From: Goekera deserti
GTDB taxonomy: Bacteria; Actinomycetota; Actinomycetes; Mycobacteriales; Geodermatophilaceae
Reading direction: 5' to 3'
DNA length: 64,000 nucleotides
Assembly: GCF_010685995.1 (NCBI RefSeq)
Contig: NZ_JAAGWK010000008.1
Coordinates: 124,001-188,000, forward strand
Shown here: positions 41,336 to 49,720 of the stretch, piece by piece
Numbering within the stretch: the first letter of the stretch is position 1
How the letters are laid out: each line of letters opens with the position of its first letter
Translations under genes and position numbers: made by a program
Notes under the pieces: generated by a model
Told to the model about the DNA's origin: nothing
The model's database searches: none
What the model saw: the letters and a program-made list of their open reading frames with translations, nothing else

Positions 41336-42331
41336 ATGGACACACGCGCGATCGGCCTCCCCTCGGACGTGCAGGACTGGATCACCGGCCGCGGGCTCGA
41401 GGTCGTGCTGATCGTGATCGGCTCGGTGCTGCTGGCCCGCTTCGCCACCTGGGTCGGTGACCGGATCACCACCCGCATCGACCAGGCGTCCACCGGCGGC
41501 GACGCGCTGGTGCGCTCGGAGGCGGCCAAGCACCGGCACTCGGTCACCCAGGTGCTGCGCTGGGTGGCGATCGTGCTGATCTACACGCTGGCCGTGATCC
41601 TGGTCCTCGACCGGCTGGGCGTCCCGGTCACCGGGCTGACGCTGCCGGCGACCGTGCTCGGTGTCGGTCTGGGCTTCGGCGCGCAGCGGATCGTCCAGGA
41701 CCTGCTGGCCGGCTTCTTCATCATCACCGAGCGGCAGTACGGCTTCGGGGACGTCGTGTCGATCACCGCGACCGGCGCCGCGACCGAGGCGACCGGCACC
41801 GTGGAGGACGTCACCCTGCGGATCACCCGGCTGCGCTCGAGCAACGGCGAGGTGATCACCGTGCCCAACGGCCAGATCGTCAAGGTGGTCAACCTGTCGC
41901 GGGACTGGGCGCGAGCCGTGGTCGACGTCCCGGTGCAGGCCACCACCGACGTCAACCGGGTCAACGAGATCCTGCACGCGGTGGGCACGCAGGCCTTCGC
42001 CGACCCCGACCTGAAGCCGCTGCTGCTGGACGAGCCCAGCGTGATGGGCGTGGAGAGCCTCGGCCTGGACCAGGTCAACCTGCGCATGGTGGCCCGCACG
42101 CTGCCCGGCAAGCAGTTCGAGGTGGGCCGGGACCTGCGCGCCCGCGTCGTGAAGGAGTTCCGCCGGGCCGGCCTGATCGTCGACTCCAGCCTGAGCACCG
42201 ACGGCGACGGGGACCACCGGCAGGGCAGCACGCCTGCGTCCGCGGGTGCACCGGCGAGCACGGCGCCGTCCACCACGATGATCCCCCGCACGCCCCCGCC
42301 CGCGAAGAAGACGACGAGGGAGCGCACGTGA
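41336..42331 (+). CDS. MscS-family mechanosensitive channel
   Basis: A 331-residue channel: helices at about 20-42, 78-98 and the pore helix region LTLPATVLGVGLGFGAQRIVQDLLAGFFIITE, then the MscS beta domain (GFGDVVSI, ITVPNGQIVKVVNLS) and alpha/beta domain (DVNRVNEIL, FEVGRDLRARVVKEF). The last ~45 residues are a low-complexity Ser/Thr/Pro tail. It relieves osmotic pressure. The next gene starts in its stop codon (GTGA), which suggests a functional partner. Confidence 0.92.
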   Translation: MDTRAIGLPSDVQDWITGRGLEVVLIVIGSVLLARFATWVGDRITTRIDQASTGGDALVRSEAAKHRHSVTQVLRWVAIVLIYTLAVILVLDRLGVPVTGLTLPATVLGVGLGFGAQRIVQDLLAGFFIITERQYGFGDVVSITATGAATEATGTVEDVTLRITRLRSSNGEVITVPNGQIVKVVNLSRDWARAVVDVPVQATTDVNRVNEILHAVGTQAFADPDLKPLLLDEPSVMGVESLGLDQVNLRMVARTLPGKQFEVGRDLRARVVKEFRRAGLIVDSSLSTDGDGDHRQGSTPASAGAPASTAPSTTMIPRTPPPAKKTTRERT

Positions 42332-42873
42332 CCGGCCCCGAGGGCTCCGGCGCCGAGCGTGGTGCACCCACCCGGGCCGTCCCCGCCGCCGGGACGGGGC
42401 AGAGCGCGGCGTCGCCGCCCACCCCGAACGCGGTGCGGGCCTGGCTGGACCGGGTGCCGGCGAGGCTGGGCCGGGCCCGCACCTCCACGGTCGTGCTGTG
42501 CCTGCTCTTCCTGGCCTCCTACACCCTGTACCTCAACGTCCGGCCGTACGTGCCGCCCGCACCGGGCACCACGCAGACGTCGGTGGACCAGCCGGTGCCC
42601 GCCCCGGCACCGGCGCCGGAGACCACCAGCGAGGCGCCGGCCACGCCGACCGCGACCACGCCCCGCAGCACGTCGGAGGCACCGGCCACGACCACCGAGC
42701 CGGAGACCCCGACGTCCACCTCGGCGGAGGAGAGCACCCCGACCGGCACCTCCGGGTCCGCGACACCCACGTCCGGGGCGCCGGAGACCAGCGCTCCACG
42801 CACCTCGGCGCCCGCACCGACCAGCCAGGCACCCGACGACGTGCCGGGGGACGACGCCGGGTCCACCGGCTGA
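42328..42873 (+). CDS. single-pass membrane protein with Ser/Thr/Pro-rich tail
   Basis: A 181-residue protein with ~50 N-terminal cytoplasmic residues, one transmembrane helix (about 53-72, TVVLCLLFLASYTLYLNV) and a ~105-residue outer tail almost entirely Ala, Thr, Ser, Pro and Glu, resembling a mucin-like or O-mannosylated stalk. No globular domain is seen. Translationally coupled to the MscS gene; it may link the channel or membrane to the cell wall. Function unknown. Confidence 0.75.
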   Translation: MTGPEGSGAERGAPTRAVPAAGTGQSAASPPTPNAVRAWLDRVPARLGRARTSTVVLCLLFLASYTLYLNVRPYVPPAPGTTQTSVDQPVPAPAPAPETTSEAPATPTATTPRSTSEAPATTTEPETPTSTSAEESTPTGTSGSATPTSGAPETSAPRTSAPAPTSQAPDDVPGDDAGSTG

Positions 42874-42919
42874 GGGGCCGTTGCGGGGGGCAGCGTCCGA
42901 GCGGCCGTGCCCGGAGGCG

Positions 42920-43400
42920 ATGTCCGCCGCGGCGACGGTGCCGGTGCCGGGCATGGCCGCGGGGACCCGCTGGGGCGTCTACCCGGCCGCCGCACTCGCC
43001 GACGGCGTCCGCTCGGTGCCCTCGGTCCCGGTGGGCCTGCCCGGGGAGGTCGTCGGTGCGCTGGACCTCTACGCCACCGCGCCGCCGGTCTTCGGCCCGG
43101 AGGCGGGAGATCGAGCTGCTGCGCTGGGCGGCGCAGGCCGCCGGCTCGCCGTCGGCGACCGGCGCGGTGACCAGCCGGCCGGCGCGCCGACCTCGCGCTC
43201 CACCATCGACCAGGCGATCGGCATCCTCGTGGCCCGGCAGTGGTGCTCCGCCGGCGCCGCGTTCGAGGTCCTGCGGCGCGGGTCCCAGGGGTGCGACGTC
43301 GAGCTGCGCACGCTCGCCGCCGACGTCGTGCGGTCGGTGGGCGGGGTCGGGCCCGGAGGCCCGCCACTGGCACCCGGCGACCGACCGGCGGTCAGCGCGC
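42920..43400 (+). pseudogene. decayed GAF-ANTAR regulator remnant
   Basis: In one frame from ATG 42920 there is the C-terminal third of a GAF domain (RWGVYPAAALADGVRSVPSVP ... VVGALDLYATAPPVFGP) and then an ANTAR domain (SRSTIDQAIGILVARQWCSAGAAFEVLRRGSQ ... LRTLAADVVRSV). Between them the expected helix, EIELLRWAAQAAG, is in another frame, which suggests compensating frameshifts. The N-terminal GAF half is missing and no stop codon occurs before the frame runs deep into the opposite gene. ANTAR proteins bind RNA hairpins as antiterminators. GGAGG precedes the ATG, but I judge the gene dead or dying; right boundary is approximate. Confidence 0.6.
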
Positions 43401-43784
43401 CGGGGCGCCGAGCACCCGGAGCAGCAGCCGGGGCTCCCCCGGCCAGGCCGCCAGCACCCGCTCGCGCGGGATGCTCCGGGCCGCGTAGCGGAACAGCAGC
43501 ACCACCGCGACGACGTCGTCCAGCGGGCCGATCACCGGCAGGAACTCCGGCAGCAGGTCGATCGGCGAGAGCACCCACAGCACCGCCACCCCCAGCGCCA
43601 CCTTCGCCCGGCGGGGCACCGCGCCGTCCCGGCGCAGGGTGCGGGCGGTGCTCACGCAGGCCGGCAGGAACTCCAGCACCTCGCGCAGCAGCCCGGGCGG
43701 CAGCCGCTTGGCGAGCACCACCATGACCAGGCAGAGCAGCGCCCACACCGCCACGGCCACCCCGGCGACGACCAGCCACCTCAC
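43392..43784 (-). CDS. YkvA/DUF1232 membrane protein
   Basis: A 130-residue protein with a transmembrane helix at about 3-25 and the DUF1232 core VLWVLSPIDLLPEFLPVIGPLDDVVAVVLLFRY at about 70-103. Function unknown; a family often tied to membranes and stress. Its GTG overlaps the stop of the alcohol dehydrogenase gene as GTGA, so the two are co-translated. Confidence 0.85.
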   Translation of the reverse strand: MRWLVVAGVAVAVWALLCLVMVVLAKRLPPGLLREVLEFLPACVSTARTLRRDGAVPRRAKVALGVAVLWVLSPIDLLPEFLPVIGPLDDVVAVVLLFRYAARSIPRERVLAAWPGEPRLLLRVLGAPAR

Positions 43785-44998
43785 GGCGCGGGCCGGCCGA
43801 ACGAGGTGATCACGGCGACGCCGGGGGCCCGGCCGACCTCAGCGAGCGCGGCGCCCGCGCCGTCCAAGTCCAGCTCGCGGGTGACCAGCGCGGCAGGGTC
43901 GAGCCGGCCGGCCTCGATCAGCGAGAGCATCGCCGGGTAGTCGCCCGCGGCCATCCCGTGGCTGCCCAGCACCGCGAGCTCCCCGGCCACCACCAGCTCC
44001 ATCGGCACCGCGGGCCGGCCCAGCGACGGCGGCAGCAGCCCCACCTGCACGTGCCGGCCGCGTGGCCGCAGCGAGCGGATCGAGTCCAGGCAGGTGGCCG
44101 GGGAGCCCAGGCAGTCCAGCGAGACGTGCACGCCGCCCCCGGTCAGCTCGCGCACCGCTGCCACCACGTCGCCCACCCGGCCACTTCCGCGGAAAGGGCC
44201 GTCGTCCGGCCGGCCACTTCCGCGGAAAGGGCCGTCGTCCGGCCGGCCACTTCCGCGGGAAGGGCCGCCCTCCACCCGGCCACTTCCGCGGAAAGGGCCG
44301 TCGTCCGGCCGGCCACTTCCGCGGGAAGGGCCGTCGTCCGCCTGGCCGCCCACGTCGAGCGTGTGCTCGGCGCCCATCGCCCGGGCCAGGGCCAGCGCAC
44401 CCGGGCTGACGTCGACGGCCACGACGCGGGCGCCCACGGCCACCGCGACCTGCACCGCCGACAGGCCCACCCCGCCGCAGCCGTGCACCGCCACCCACTC
44501 CCCCGGGCGCACCCGGCCCACCCCGGTCACCGCCCGGAACGCGGTGGCGAACCGGCAGCCCAGCGCGGCAGCCGTGCGGGCGGGCAGCCCGTCGGGCAGC
44601 GCCACCAGGTTGACGTCGGCGGCGTCCAGCGCGACCAGCTCGGCGAAGGAACCCCAGTGCGTGAACCCGGGCTGGGTCTGTCGCAGGCAGACCTGGCCGT
44701 CGCCGTCCCGGCAGGGCGGGCAGCTGCCGCAGGCACACACGAACGGCACGGTCACCCGGACGCCCACCGACCAGCGCCGCACCCCCGCACCCACGGCGGC
44801 CACGGTGCCGGCGAGCTCGTGCCCGGGCACGTGCGGCAGCACCACGTCGGGGTCGTGCCCGGACCAGGCGTGCCAGTCGCTGCGGCACACCCCGGTGGCC
44901 TCCACCCGGACGACGACACCGTCGGTGGCCGGGGACGGGTCGGGCACCTGCCGCACGACCAGCGGGCCGCCGAACTCCTCGAAGACCAGTGCGCGCAC
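43781..44998 (-). CDS. zinc-dependent alcohol dehydrogenase with internal 11-residue repeats
   Basis: A 405-residue medium-chain dehydrogenase, about 55 residues longer than its relatives. Catalytic zinc ligands are in TGVCRSDWH and PGHELAG, structural zinc ligands in CACGSCPPCRDGDGQVC, and the nucleotide motif is VHGCGGVGLSAVQVAVAVG (about 165). After GAEHTLDVGGQA the chain enters five repeats of an 11-residue unit (GP(F/S)RGSGRPDD-like, about 219-273) and then resumes with RVGDVVAAVRELTGGG. The array sits in a surface loop of the Rossmann domain and leaves both sides intact, so the enzyme could still fold. GTG 44998 begins VRALVFEEF. Divergent from the SAM riboswitch. Confidence 0.88.
   Translation of the reverse strand: MRALVFEEFGGPLVVRQVPDPSPATDGVVVRVEATGVCRSDWHAWSGHDPDVVLPHVPGHELAGTVAAVGAGVRRWSVGVRVTVPFVCACGSCPPCRDGDGQVCLRQTQPGFTHWGSFAELVALDAADVNLVALPDGLPARTAAALGCRFATAFRAVTGVGRVRPGEWVAVHGCGGVGLSAVQVAVAVGARVVAVDVSPGALALARAMGAEHTLDVGGQADDGPSRGSGRPDDGPFRGSGRVEGGPSRGSGRPDDGPFRGSGRPDDGPFRGSGRVGDVVAAVRELTGGGVHVSLDCLGSPATCLDSIRSLRPRGRHVQVGLLPPSLGRPAVPMELVVAGELAVLGSHGMAAGDYPAMLSLIEAGRLDPAALVTRELDLDGAGAALAEVGRAPGVAVITSFGRPAP
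44177..44341. repeat. five in-frame 33-bp tandem repeats inside a gene
   Basis: The unit CCGGCCACTTCCGCGGAAAG plus GGCCGTCGTCCGG recurs with exact 33-base spacing (CCACTT at 44181, 44214, 44247, 44280 and 44313). Units differ by a few bases. Each contains a near-palindrome centred on TTCCGCGGAA. As 33 is a multiple of 3, copy number can change without breaking the frame. Confidence 0.95.
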
Positions 44999-45027
44999 AC
45001 CCAGAGACTGCCGCACGCGCGATGTCC

Positions 45028-45033
45028 TATCAT
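45028..45033 (+). promoter_or_regulatory. -10 box for the met operon
   Basis: TATCAT at 45028-45033 lies 7 bases before the first riboswitch stem. No good -35 is seen at the right distance. Confidence 0.45.
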
Positions 45034-45037
45034 CGCG

Positions 45038-45165
45038 GTGGCTCACGAGAGGCAGCGACAAGCACCTGGCTTGCTGCCCGGCAACCTCTACTCCGTCTGA
45101 GGTGCTCCCAGGGGAAGAGCCGGTCGGACGGCACCCGCCGCCCGGCAAGGACGGAGCTCCGTGCG
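45038..45165 (+). ncRNA. SAM-IV riboswitch
   Basis: S-adenosylmethionine-sensing leader upstream of metY. P1 pairs GGCTC (45040-45044) with GAGCC (45117-45121). P2 pairs AGAGG (45048-45052) with CCTCT (45085-45089), and a nested helix pairs GCAGC/GCTGC and AAGC/GCTT. The conserved CCCGGCAACC lies at 45077-45086. Extra 3' sequence after P1 (CGGTCGGACGGCACCCGCCG) fits the additional hairpin and pseudoknot that set SAM-IV apart from SAM-I. A 12-base palindrome ACGGAGCTCCGT at 45151-45162 may belong to the expression platform. High SAM should lower metY-metX expression. Confidence 0.88.
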
Positions 45166-45201
45166 CCGCGGGACTCCGCTGATCACAGGAGGCCATGGCG
45201 C

Positions 45202-46494
45202 ATGTCCGACCCGCAGAGCTGGAGCTTCGAGACCCGGCAGATCCACGCCGGCACGAGCCCCGACCCCACCACCGGCGCCCGCGCGCTGCCCATCTACGCC
45301 ACGACCAGCTACCAGTTCCGCGACAGCCAGCACGCCGCGGACCTGTTCGCCCTCGCCGAGATGGGCAACATCTACACCCGGATCATGAACCCGACGCAGG
45401 ACGCGCTGGAGCAGCGCGTCGCGTCCCTGGAGGGCGGCGTCGCCGCGCTGGCCGTCTCGTCGGGGCAGGCCGCGGAGACCCTCGCGATCCTCAACCTGGC
45501 CGAGGCCGGTGACCACATCGTGGCGTCGGCGTCGCTCTACGGCGGCACGTACAACCTGCTGCACCACTCGCTGCCGAAGATGGGCATCACCGTCTCCTTC
45601 GTCGAGGACCCCGACGACCCGGCGGCCTGGCAGGCGCTGGTGCAGGAGAACACCAAGGCCCTCTACGCCGAGACGATCGGCAACCCCAAGGGCGACGTGC
45701 TGGACATCGCCGCGGTCGCCGAGGTCGCGCACCGCAACGAGATCCCGCTGATCGTGGACAACACGGTGGCCACGCCGTTCCTCATCCGGCCCATCGAGTT
45801 CGGCGCCGACATCGTGGTGCACTCGGCCACCAAGTACCTGGGCGGGCACGGCACCGCCGTCGCCGGGATCATCGTCGACAGCGGCAACTTCGACTGGTCC
45901 CGCGGCAAGTTCCCCGGCTTCACCACCCCGGACCCGACCTACCACGGTGTGGTCTACAAGGACCTGGGCGCACCCGCGTTCGCGCTCAAGGCCCGGGTGC
46001 AGCTGCTGCGCGACCTGGGCCCGGCCATCTCGCCGTTCAACGCGTTCCTCGTCGTCCAGGGCATCGAGACGCTGTCGCTGCGGATGGAGCGGCACATCGC
46101 CAACGCGCAGCGGGTCGCCGAGTGGCTGGAGGCGCGCGACGAGGTGCAGTCGGTGCACTACGCCGGGCTGCCGTCCTCGCCGTGGCACGCGGCGGGCAAG
46201 AAGTACGCGCCCCGGGGCACCGGCGCGGTGCTGGCCTTCGAGATCGTGGGCGGCGTCGAGGCCGGCAAGGCGTTCGTGGAGGCCCTGGAGCTGCACAGCC
46301 ACGTGGCCAACATCGGCGACGTGCGCAGCCTGGTCATCCACCCGGCGTCGACCACGCACTCCCAGCTGACCCCGGAGGAGCAGCTCACCACCGGCGTCAC
46401 CCCCGGCCTGGTGCGCCTGGCCGTCGGGCTGGAGGGCATCGACGACATCCTCGCCGACCTGGACGCCGGCTTCCGCGCGGCGAAGACCAGCTGA
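45202..46494 (+). CDS. metY: O-acetylhomoserine aminocarboxypropyltransferase (sulfhydrylase)
   Basis: A 430-residue PLP enzyme of the Cys/Met metabolism family that makes homocysteine from O-acetylhomoserine and sulfide. PLP lysine K211 is in [12 protein letters not shown], and [22 protein letters not shown] and the Asp of IVDNTVATP are present. Length and the long insert around [16 protein letters not shown] match O-acetylhomoserine sulfhydrylase rather than MetB. ATG 45202 has AGGAGG 9 bases upstream; an ATG at 45195 is out of frame. Controlled by the SAM-IV riboswitch and followed by metX. Confidence 0.94.
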   Translation: MSDPQSWSFETRQIHAGTSPDPTTGARALPIYATTSYQFRDSQHAADLFALAEMGNIYTRIMNPTQDALEQRVASLEGGVAALAVSSGQAAETLAILNLAEAGDHIVASASLYGGTYNLLHHSLPKMGITVSFVEDPDDPAAWQALVQENTKALYAETIGNPKGDVLDIAAVAEVAHRNEIPLIVDNTVATPFLIRPIEFGADIVVHSATKYLGGHGTAVAGIIVDSGNFDWSRGKFPGFTTPDPTYHGVVYKDLGAPAFALKARVQLLRDLGPAISPFNAFLVVQGIETLSLRMERHIANAQRVAEWLEARDEVQSVHYAGLPSSPWHAAGKKYAPRGTGAVLAFEIVGGVEAGKAFVEALELHSHVANIGDVRSLVIHPASTTHSQLTPEEQLTTGVTPGLVRLAVGLEGIDDILADLDAGFRAAKTS

Positions 46495-46495
46495 C

Positions 46496-47620
46496 GTGAC
46501 CGTCGTCCGGGGTGCCGGGACGGCGCCCCGGACGACGGCCCGCTCCGGCGGCTGGGTCGAGGGCGACCCGACCGGCGACCGCCAGCTCCTCGACCTCGAC
46601 GGACCGTTCCGTCTCGAGCGGGGCGGGGAGCTGCCGGCCGTGCGGGTGGCCTACGAGACGTGGGGCGAGCTCGCCCCGGACGCCGGCAACGCGGTGCTGG
46701 TCGAGCACGCGCTCACCGGCGACAGCCACGTCACCGGGCCGACCGGGCCGGGCCAGCCCACGCCGGGCTGGTGGGACGGTCTGGTCGGCCCCGGCGCGCC
46801 GCTGGACACCGACCGCCTGTTCGTCGTGTGCGCCAACGTGCTGGGCGGCTGCCAGGGCACCACCGGGCCGTCGTCCCGGGCGCCGGACGGGGCACCGTGG
46901 GGCTCGCGCTTCCCCGCCGTCACCATCGGCGACCAGGTGGCCGTGGAGGCCGCGCTCGCCGACGCGCTGGGGATCGGCCGGTGGGCCGCCGTCGTCGGGG
47001 GCTCGATGGGCGGCATGCGGGTGCTGGAGTGGGCGGTCTCCCGGCCCGACCGGGTCGAGGCTCTGTTCTTCCTCGCCTCCGCCGCCGCGGCGAGCGCCGA
47101 CCAGATCGGCACCCAGACCACCCAGCAGACCGCCATCCGCAGCGACCCCCGCTGGGCCGGCGGCGACTACCCCGCCGGGGAGGGCCCGGTCGACGGGCTG
47201 GGCACCGCCCGGCGGATCGCGCACCTCACCTACCGCAGCGCCGCCGAGCTGGAGCAGCGCTTCGGCACCCACGTGCAGGACGACGGCCGGTTCGCCGTCG
47301 CCTCCTACCTCGACCACCACGCCGCCAAGCTGGCCGGCCGCTTCGACGCCGGCAGCTACGTGGTGCTCACCGAGGCGATGAACACCTGGGACGTCGGCCG
47401 GCACCGCAGTGGCGTGGAGGCCGCGCTGAGCCGGGTCACCGCCCGCGCCACGGTCGCCGGCATCGACAGCGACCGGCTGTACCCGGTCGCCCAGCAGCAG
47501 CGGGTGGCCGACGCGCTCGGCGTCGGCCTGCGCGTGGTGCCGTCGACGCACGGGCACGACGGGTTCCTGATCGAGCTGGACGCCGTCGGCGCTCTGGTGC
47601 GGGAGCTGCTCGGCACCTGA
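46496..47620 (+). CDS. metX: homoserine O-acetyltransferase
   Basis: A 374-residue alpha/beta-hydrolase-fold acyltransferase that activates homoserine. Nucleophile Ser170 is in GGSMGGMRVLEW; the acid and base are in IDSDRLYP and STHGHDGFL. The family motif VCANVLGGCQGTTGPSS is present. It starts 1 base after the metY stop. It supplies the substrate for MetY, so the two genes form a direct-sulfhydrylation methionine module. A small GCGACG/CGTCGC hairpin follows at 47621. Confidence 0.94.
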   Translation: MTVVRGAGTAPRTTARSGGWVEGDPTGDRQLLDLDGPFRLERGGELPAVRVAYETWGELAPDAGNAVLVEHALTGDSHVTGPTGPGQPTPGWWDGLVGPGAPLDTDRLFVVCANVLGGCQGTTGPSSRAPDGAPWGSRFPAVTIGDQVAVEAALADALGIGRWAAVVGGSMGGMRVLEWAVSRPDRVEALFFLASAAAASADQIGTQTTQQTAIRSDPRWAGGDYPAGEGPVDGLGTARRIAHLTYRSAAELEQRFGTHVQDDGRFAVASYLDHHAAKLAGRFDAGSYVVLTEAMNTWDVGRHRSGVEAALSRVTARATVAGIDSDRLYPVAQQQRVADALGVGLRVVPSTHGHDGFLIELDAVGALVRELLGT

Positions 47621-47788
47621 GCGACGCGCACGTCGCACAGCCTGTGGACAGCGCGGGCACGGGCCGCCCACACAGGACACAACCGCAGGTCACAGGCCTG
47701 ACAGCCGGCTCCGGGCGCTCAGCCGGCGGGCGCATACTCGCCGTCGCCCGCGGTCGCGGACCATCGCCGCCAGCGTCTGGAGTCCCGC

Positions 47789-49483
47789 GTGACGATCGCC
47801 CCCAGCATCATCGTGCACCGGCCGAGTGCCGTCCCCGCCCCGGCGCGGGGATCACGGCTGGGCATGCTGCTGCGAACCACCGACCACAAGACGATCGGCC
47901 TGATGTACCTGGCCACGTCGTTCACCGTGTTCGTCGTCGCCGGGGTCATGGCGCTGCTCATGCGCGGCGAGCTGGCCCGGCCGGGGCTGCAGTACCTGTC
48001 CCCCACGCAGTACAACGAGCTGTTCACCATGCACGGCACGCTGATGCTGCTGTTCTTCGCCACCCCGCTGTTCTTCGCCTTCGCGAACCTGATCATGCCG
48101 CTGCAGATCGGGGCGCCCGACGTGGCGTTCCCGCGGCTTAACGCGCTGTCCTACTGGCTGTTCTTCTTCGGCGTGCTCATCGTGCTGAGCGGCCTGCTCA
48201 CCCCCGGGGGCGCCGCCGACTTCGGCTGGACCGCCTACTCCCCGCTGTCGGACATCACCAACTCCCCCGGCGCCGGCGGCGACCTGTGGATCACCGGGCT
48301 GGTGGTCAGCGGCCTCGGCACGATCCTCGGCGGGGTCAACTTCATCGCGACCATCGTCTGCCTGCGGGCGCCCGGGATGACCATGTTCCGGATGCCGGTC
48401 TTCGTGTGGGCGACGTTCGTGACCGCCGTGCTGATCCTGCTGGCGTTCCCGATCCTGACCTCGGCCCTGATGGCGCTGCTGGCCGACCGGCACCTGGGCG
48501 CGCAGGTGTTCAGCGCGGCGAACGGCGGGCCCATCCTGTGGCAGCACCTGTTCTGGTTCTTCGGCCACCCCGAGGTCTACATCATCGCGCTGCCGTTCTT
48601 CGGGATCATCTCCGAGGTGGTCCCGGTGTTCAGCCGCAAGCCGCTGTTCGGCTACAAGGGCATGATCTTCGCCCTGATCGGCATCGGCGCGCTGTCGGTG
48701 AGCGTGTGGGCCCACCACATGTTCGCCACCGGGGTGGTGCTGCTGCCGTTCTTCTCCTTCCTGACGTACCTGATCGCCGTCCCGACCGGCATCAAGTTCT
48801 TCAACTGGATCGGCACCATGTGGCGCGGGCAGATCACCTTCGAGGCACCGATGCTCTTCGCCGTCGGCTTCATGATCACCTTCCTGCTCGGTGGCCTCAC
48901 CGGCGTGCTGCTGGCCAGCCCCCCGCTGGACTGGCAGGTGACCGACTCCTACTTCGTCGTCGCGCACTTCCACTACGTCGTGTTCGGCACGGTCGTGTTC
49001 GCCGCCTACGCGGGCATCTACTTCTGGTTCCCCAAGATGTGCGGCCGGATGATGGACGAGCGGCTGGGCAAGCTGCACTTCTGGCTCACCTTCATCGGCT
49101 TCCACGCCACCTTCCTGGTGCAGCACTGGCTGGGCTCGGAGGGCATGCCGCGCCGCTACGCCGACTACCTGCCCACCGACGGATTCACCACGCTGAACAC
49201 GTTCTCGACGATCGGGTCGTTCGTCCTCGGCGCCTCGACGATCCCCTTCTTCTACAACGTCGTGACGTCCTGGAAGTACGGGCAGCCGGCCCTGCGCGAC
49301 GACCCGTGGGGCCACGGCAACTCCCTGGAGTGGGCCACGTCCTCGCCGCCCCCGCGGCACAACTTCATCGAGATCCCGCGCATCCGGTCCGAGCGGCCCG
49401 CCTTCGACCTGCACCACCCGCACCTCAGGGAGCGGCTGCTGACCGAGGCACACGCCGGACGCCGGGACACCGCACCCCACTGA
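47789..49483 (+). CDS. ctaD: cytochrome c oxidase subunit I (aa3 type)
   Basis: A 564-residue integral membrane subunit with 12 helices. Heme a and CuB ligands are recognisable: [11 protein letters not shown] (low-spin heme His), [10 protein letters not shown] (His-Tyr crosslink region), [11 protein letters not shown] (CuB His pair) and HFHYVVFG (both hemes). It catalyses oxygen reduction and proton pumping. No subunit II or III genes adjoin; standalone ctaD is common in actinobacteria. GTG 47789 with GGAG upstream. Confidence 0.95.
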   Translation: MTIAPSIIVHRPSAVPAPARGSRLGMLLRTTDHKTIGLMYLATSFTVFVVAGVMALLMRGELARPGLQYLSPTQYNELFTMHGTLMLLFFATPLFFAFANLIMPLQIGAPDVAFPRLNALSYWLFFFGVLIVLSGLLTPGGAADFGWTAYSPLSDITNSPGAGGDLWITGLVVSGLGTILGGVNFIATIVCLRAPGMTMFRMPVFVWATFVTAVLILLAFPILTSALMALLADRHLGAQVFSAANGGPILWQHLFWFFGHPEVYIIALPFFGIISEVVPVFSRKPLFGYKGMIFALIGIGALSVSVWAHHMFATGVVLLPFFSFLTYLIAVPTGIKFFNWIGTMWRGQITFEAPMLFAVGFMITFLLGGLTGVLLASPPLDWQVTDSYFVVAHFHYVVFGTVVFAAYAGIYFWFPKMCGRMMDERLGKLHFWLTFIGFHATFLVQHWLGSEGMPRRYADYLPTDGFTTLNTFSTIGSFVLGASTIPFFYNVVTSWKYGQPALRDDPWGHGNSLEWATSSPPPRHNFIEIPRIRSERPAFDLHHPHLRERLLTEAHAGRRDTAPH

Positions 49484-49720
49484 CCCGCTCGGTCACCCCC
49501 CGGACGCGGCGCCCCGTCGACAAGTCGTGCCGGCGGGGTGGGGTCGGCGGCCGCGGGACAACGGTCCTGTGACAGGTGAGCGCGCCACCCGTGGCGCGGC
49601 GGGTCCGCACAGCAGACTCCCGGACACCGAGTCGCGCACCCGCGCCCGGTCGCGGACGTCGACGGGACGGCGTGCCGCGTGGTGCGGAGGCACCCCCGTC
49701 CCGCAGACCGAGGAGACGCC

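Noticed and set aside
43401-43726. Extension of the ANTAR frame to 43726
   Set aside because: Past the ANTAR domain the frame is Pro/Ala/Arg shadow sequence of the YkvA-type gene on the other strand.
44094-45182. Plus-strand open frame across the repeat array
   Set aside because: It covers the dehydrogenase antisense and the riboswitch; the minus-strand frame has zinc-ligand and nucleotide-binding motifs on both sides of the array.
49484-49720. Motility-type (sigma-28) promoter before the chemoreceptor
   Set aside because: No TAAA/GCCGATAA-like pair with proper spacing was found.
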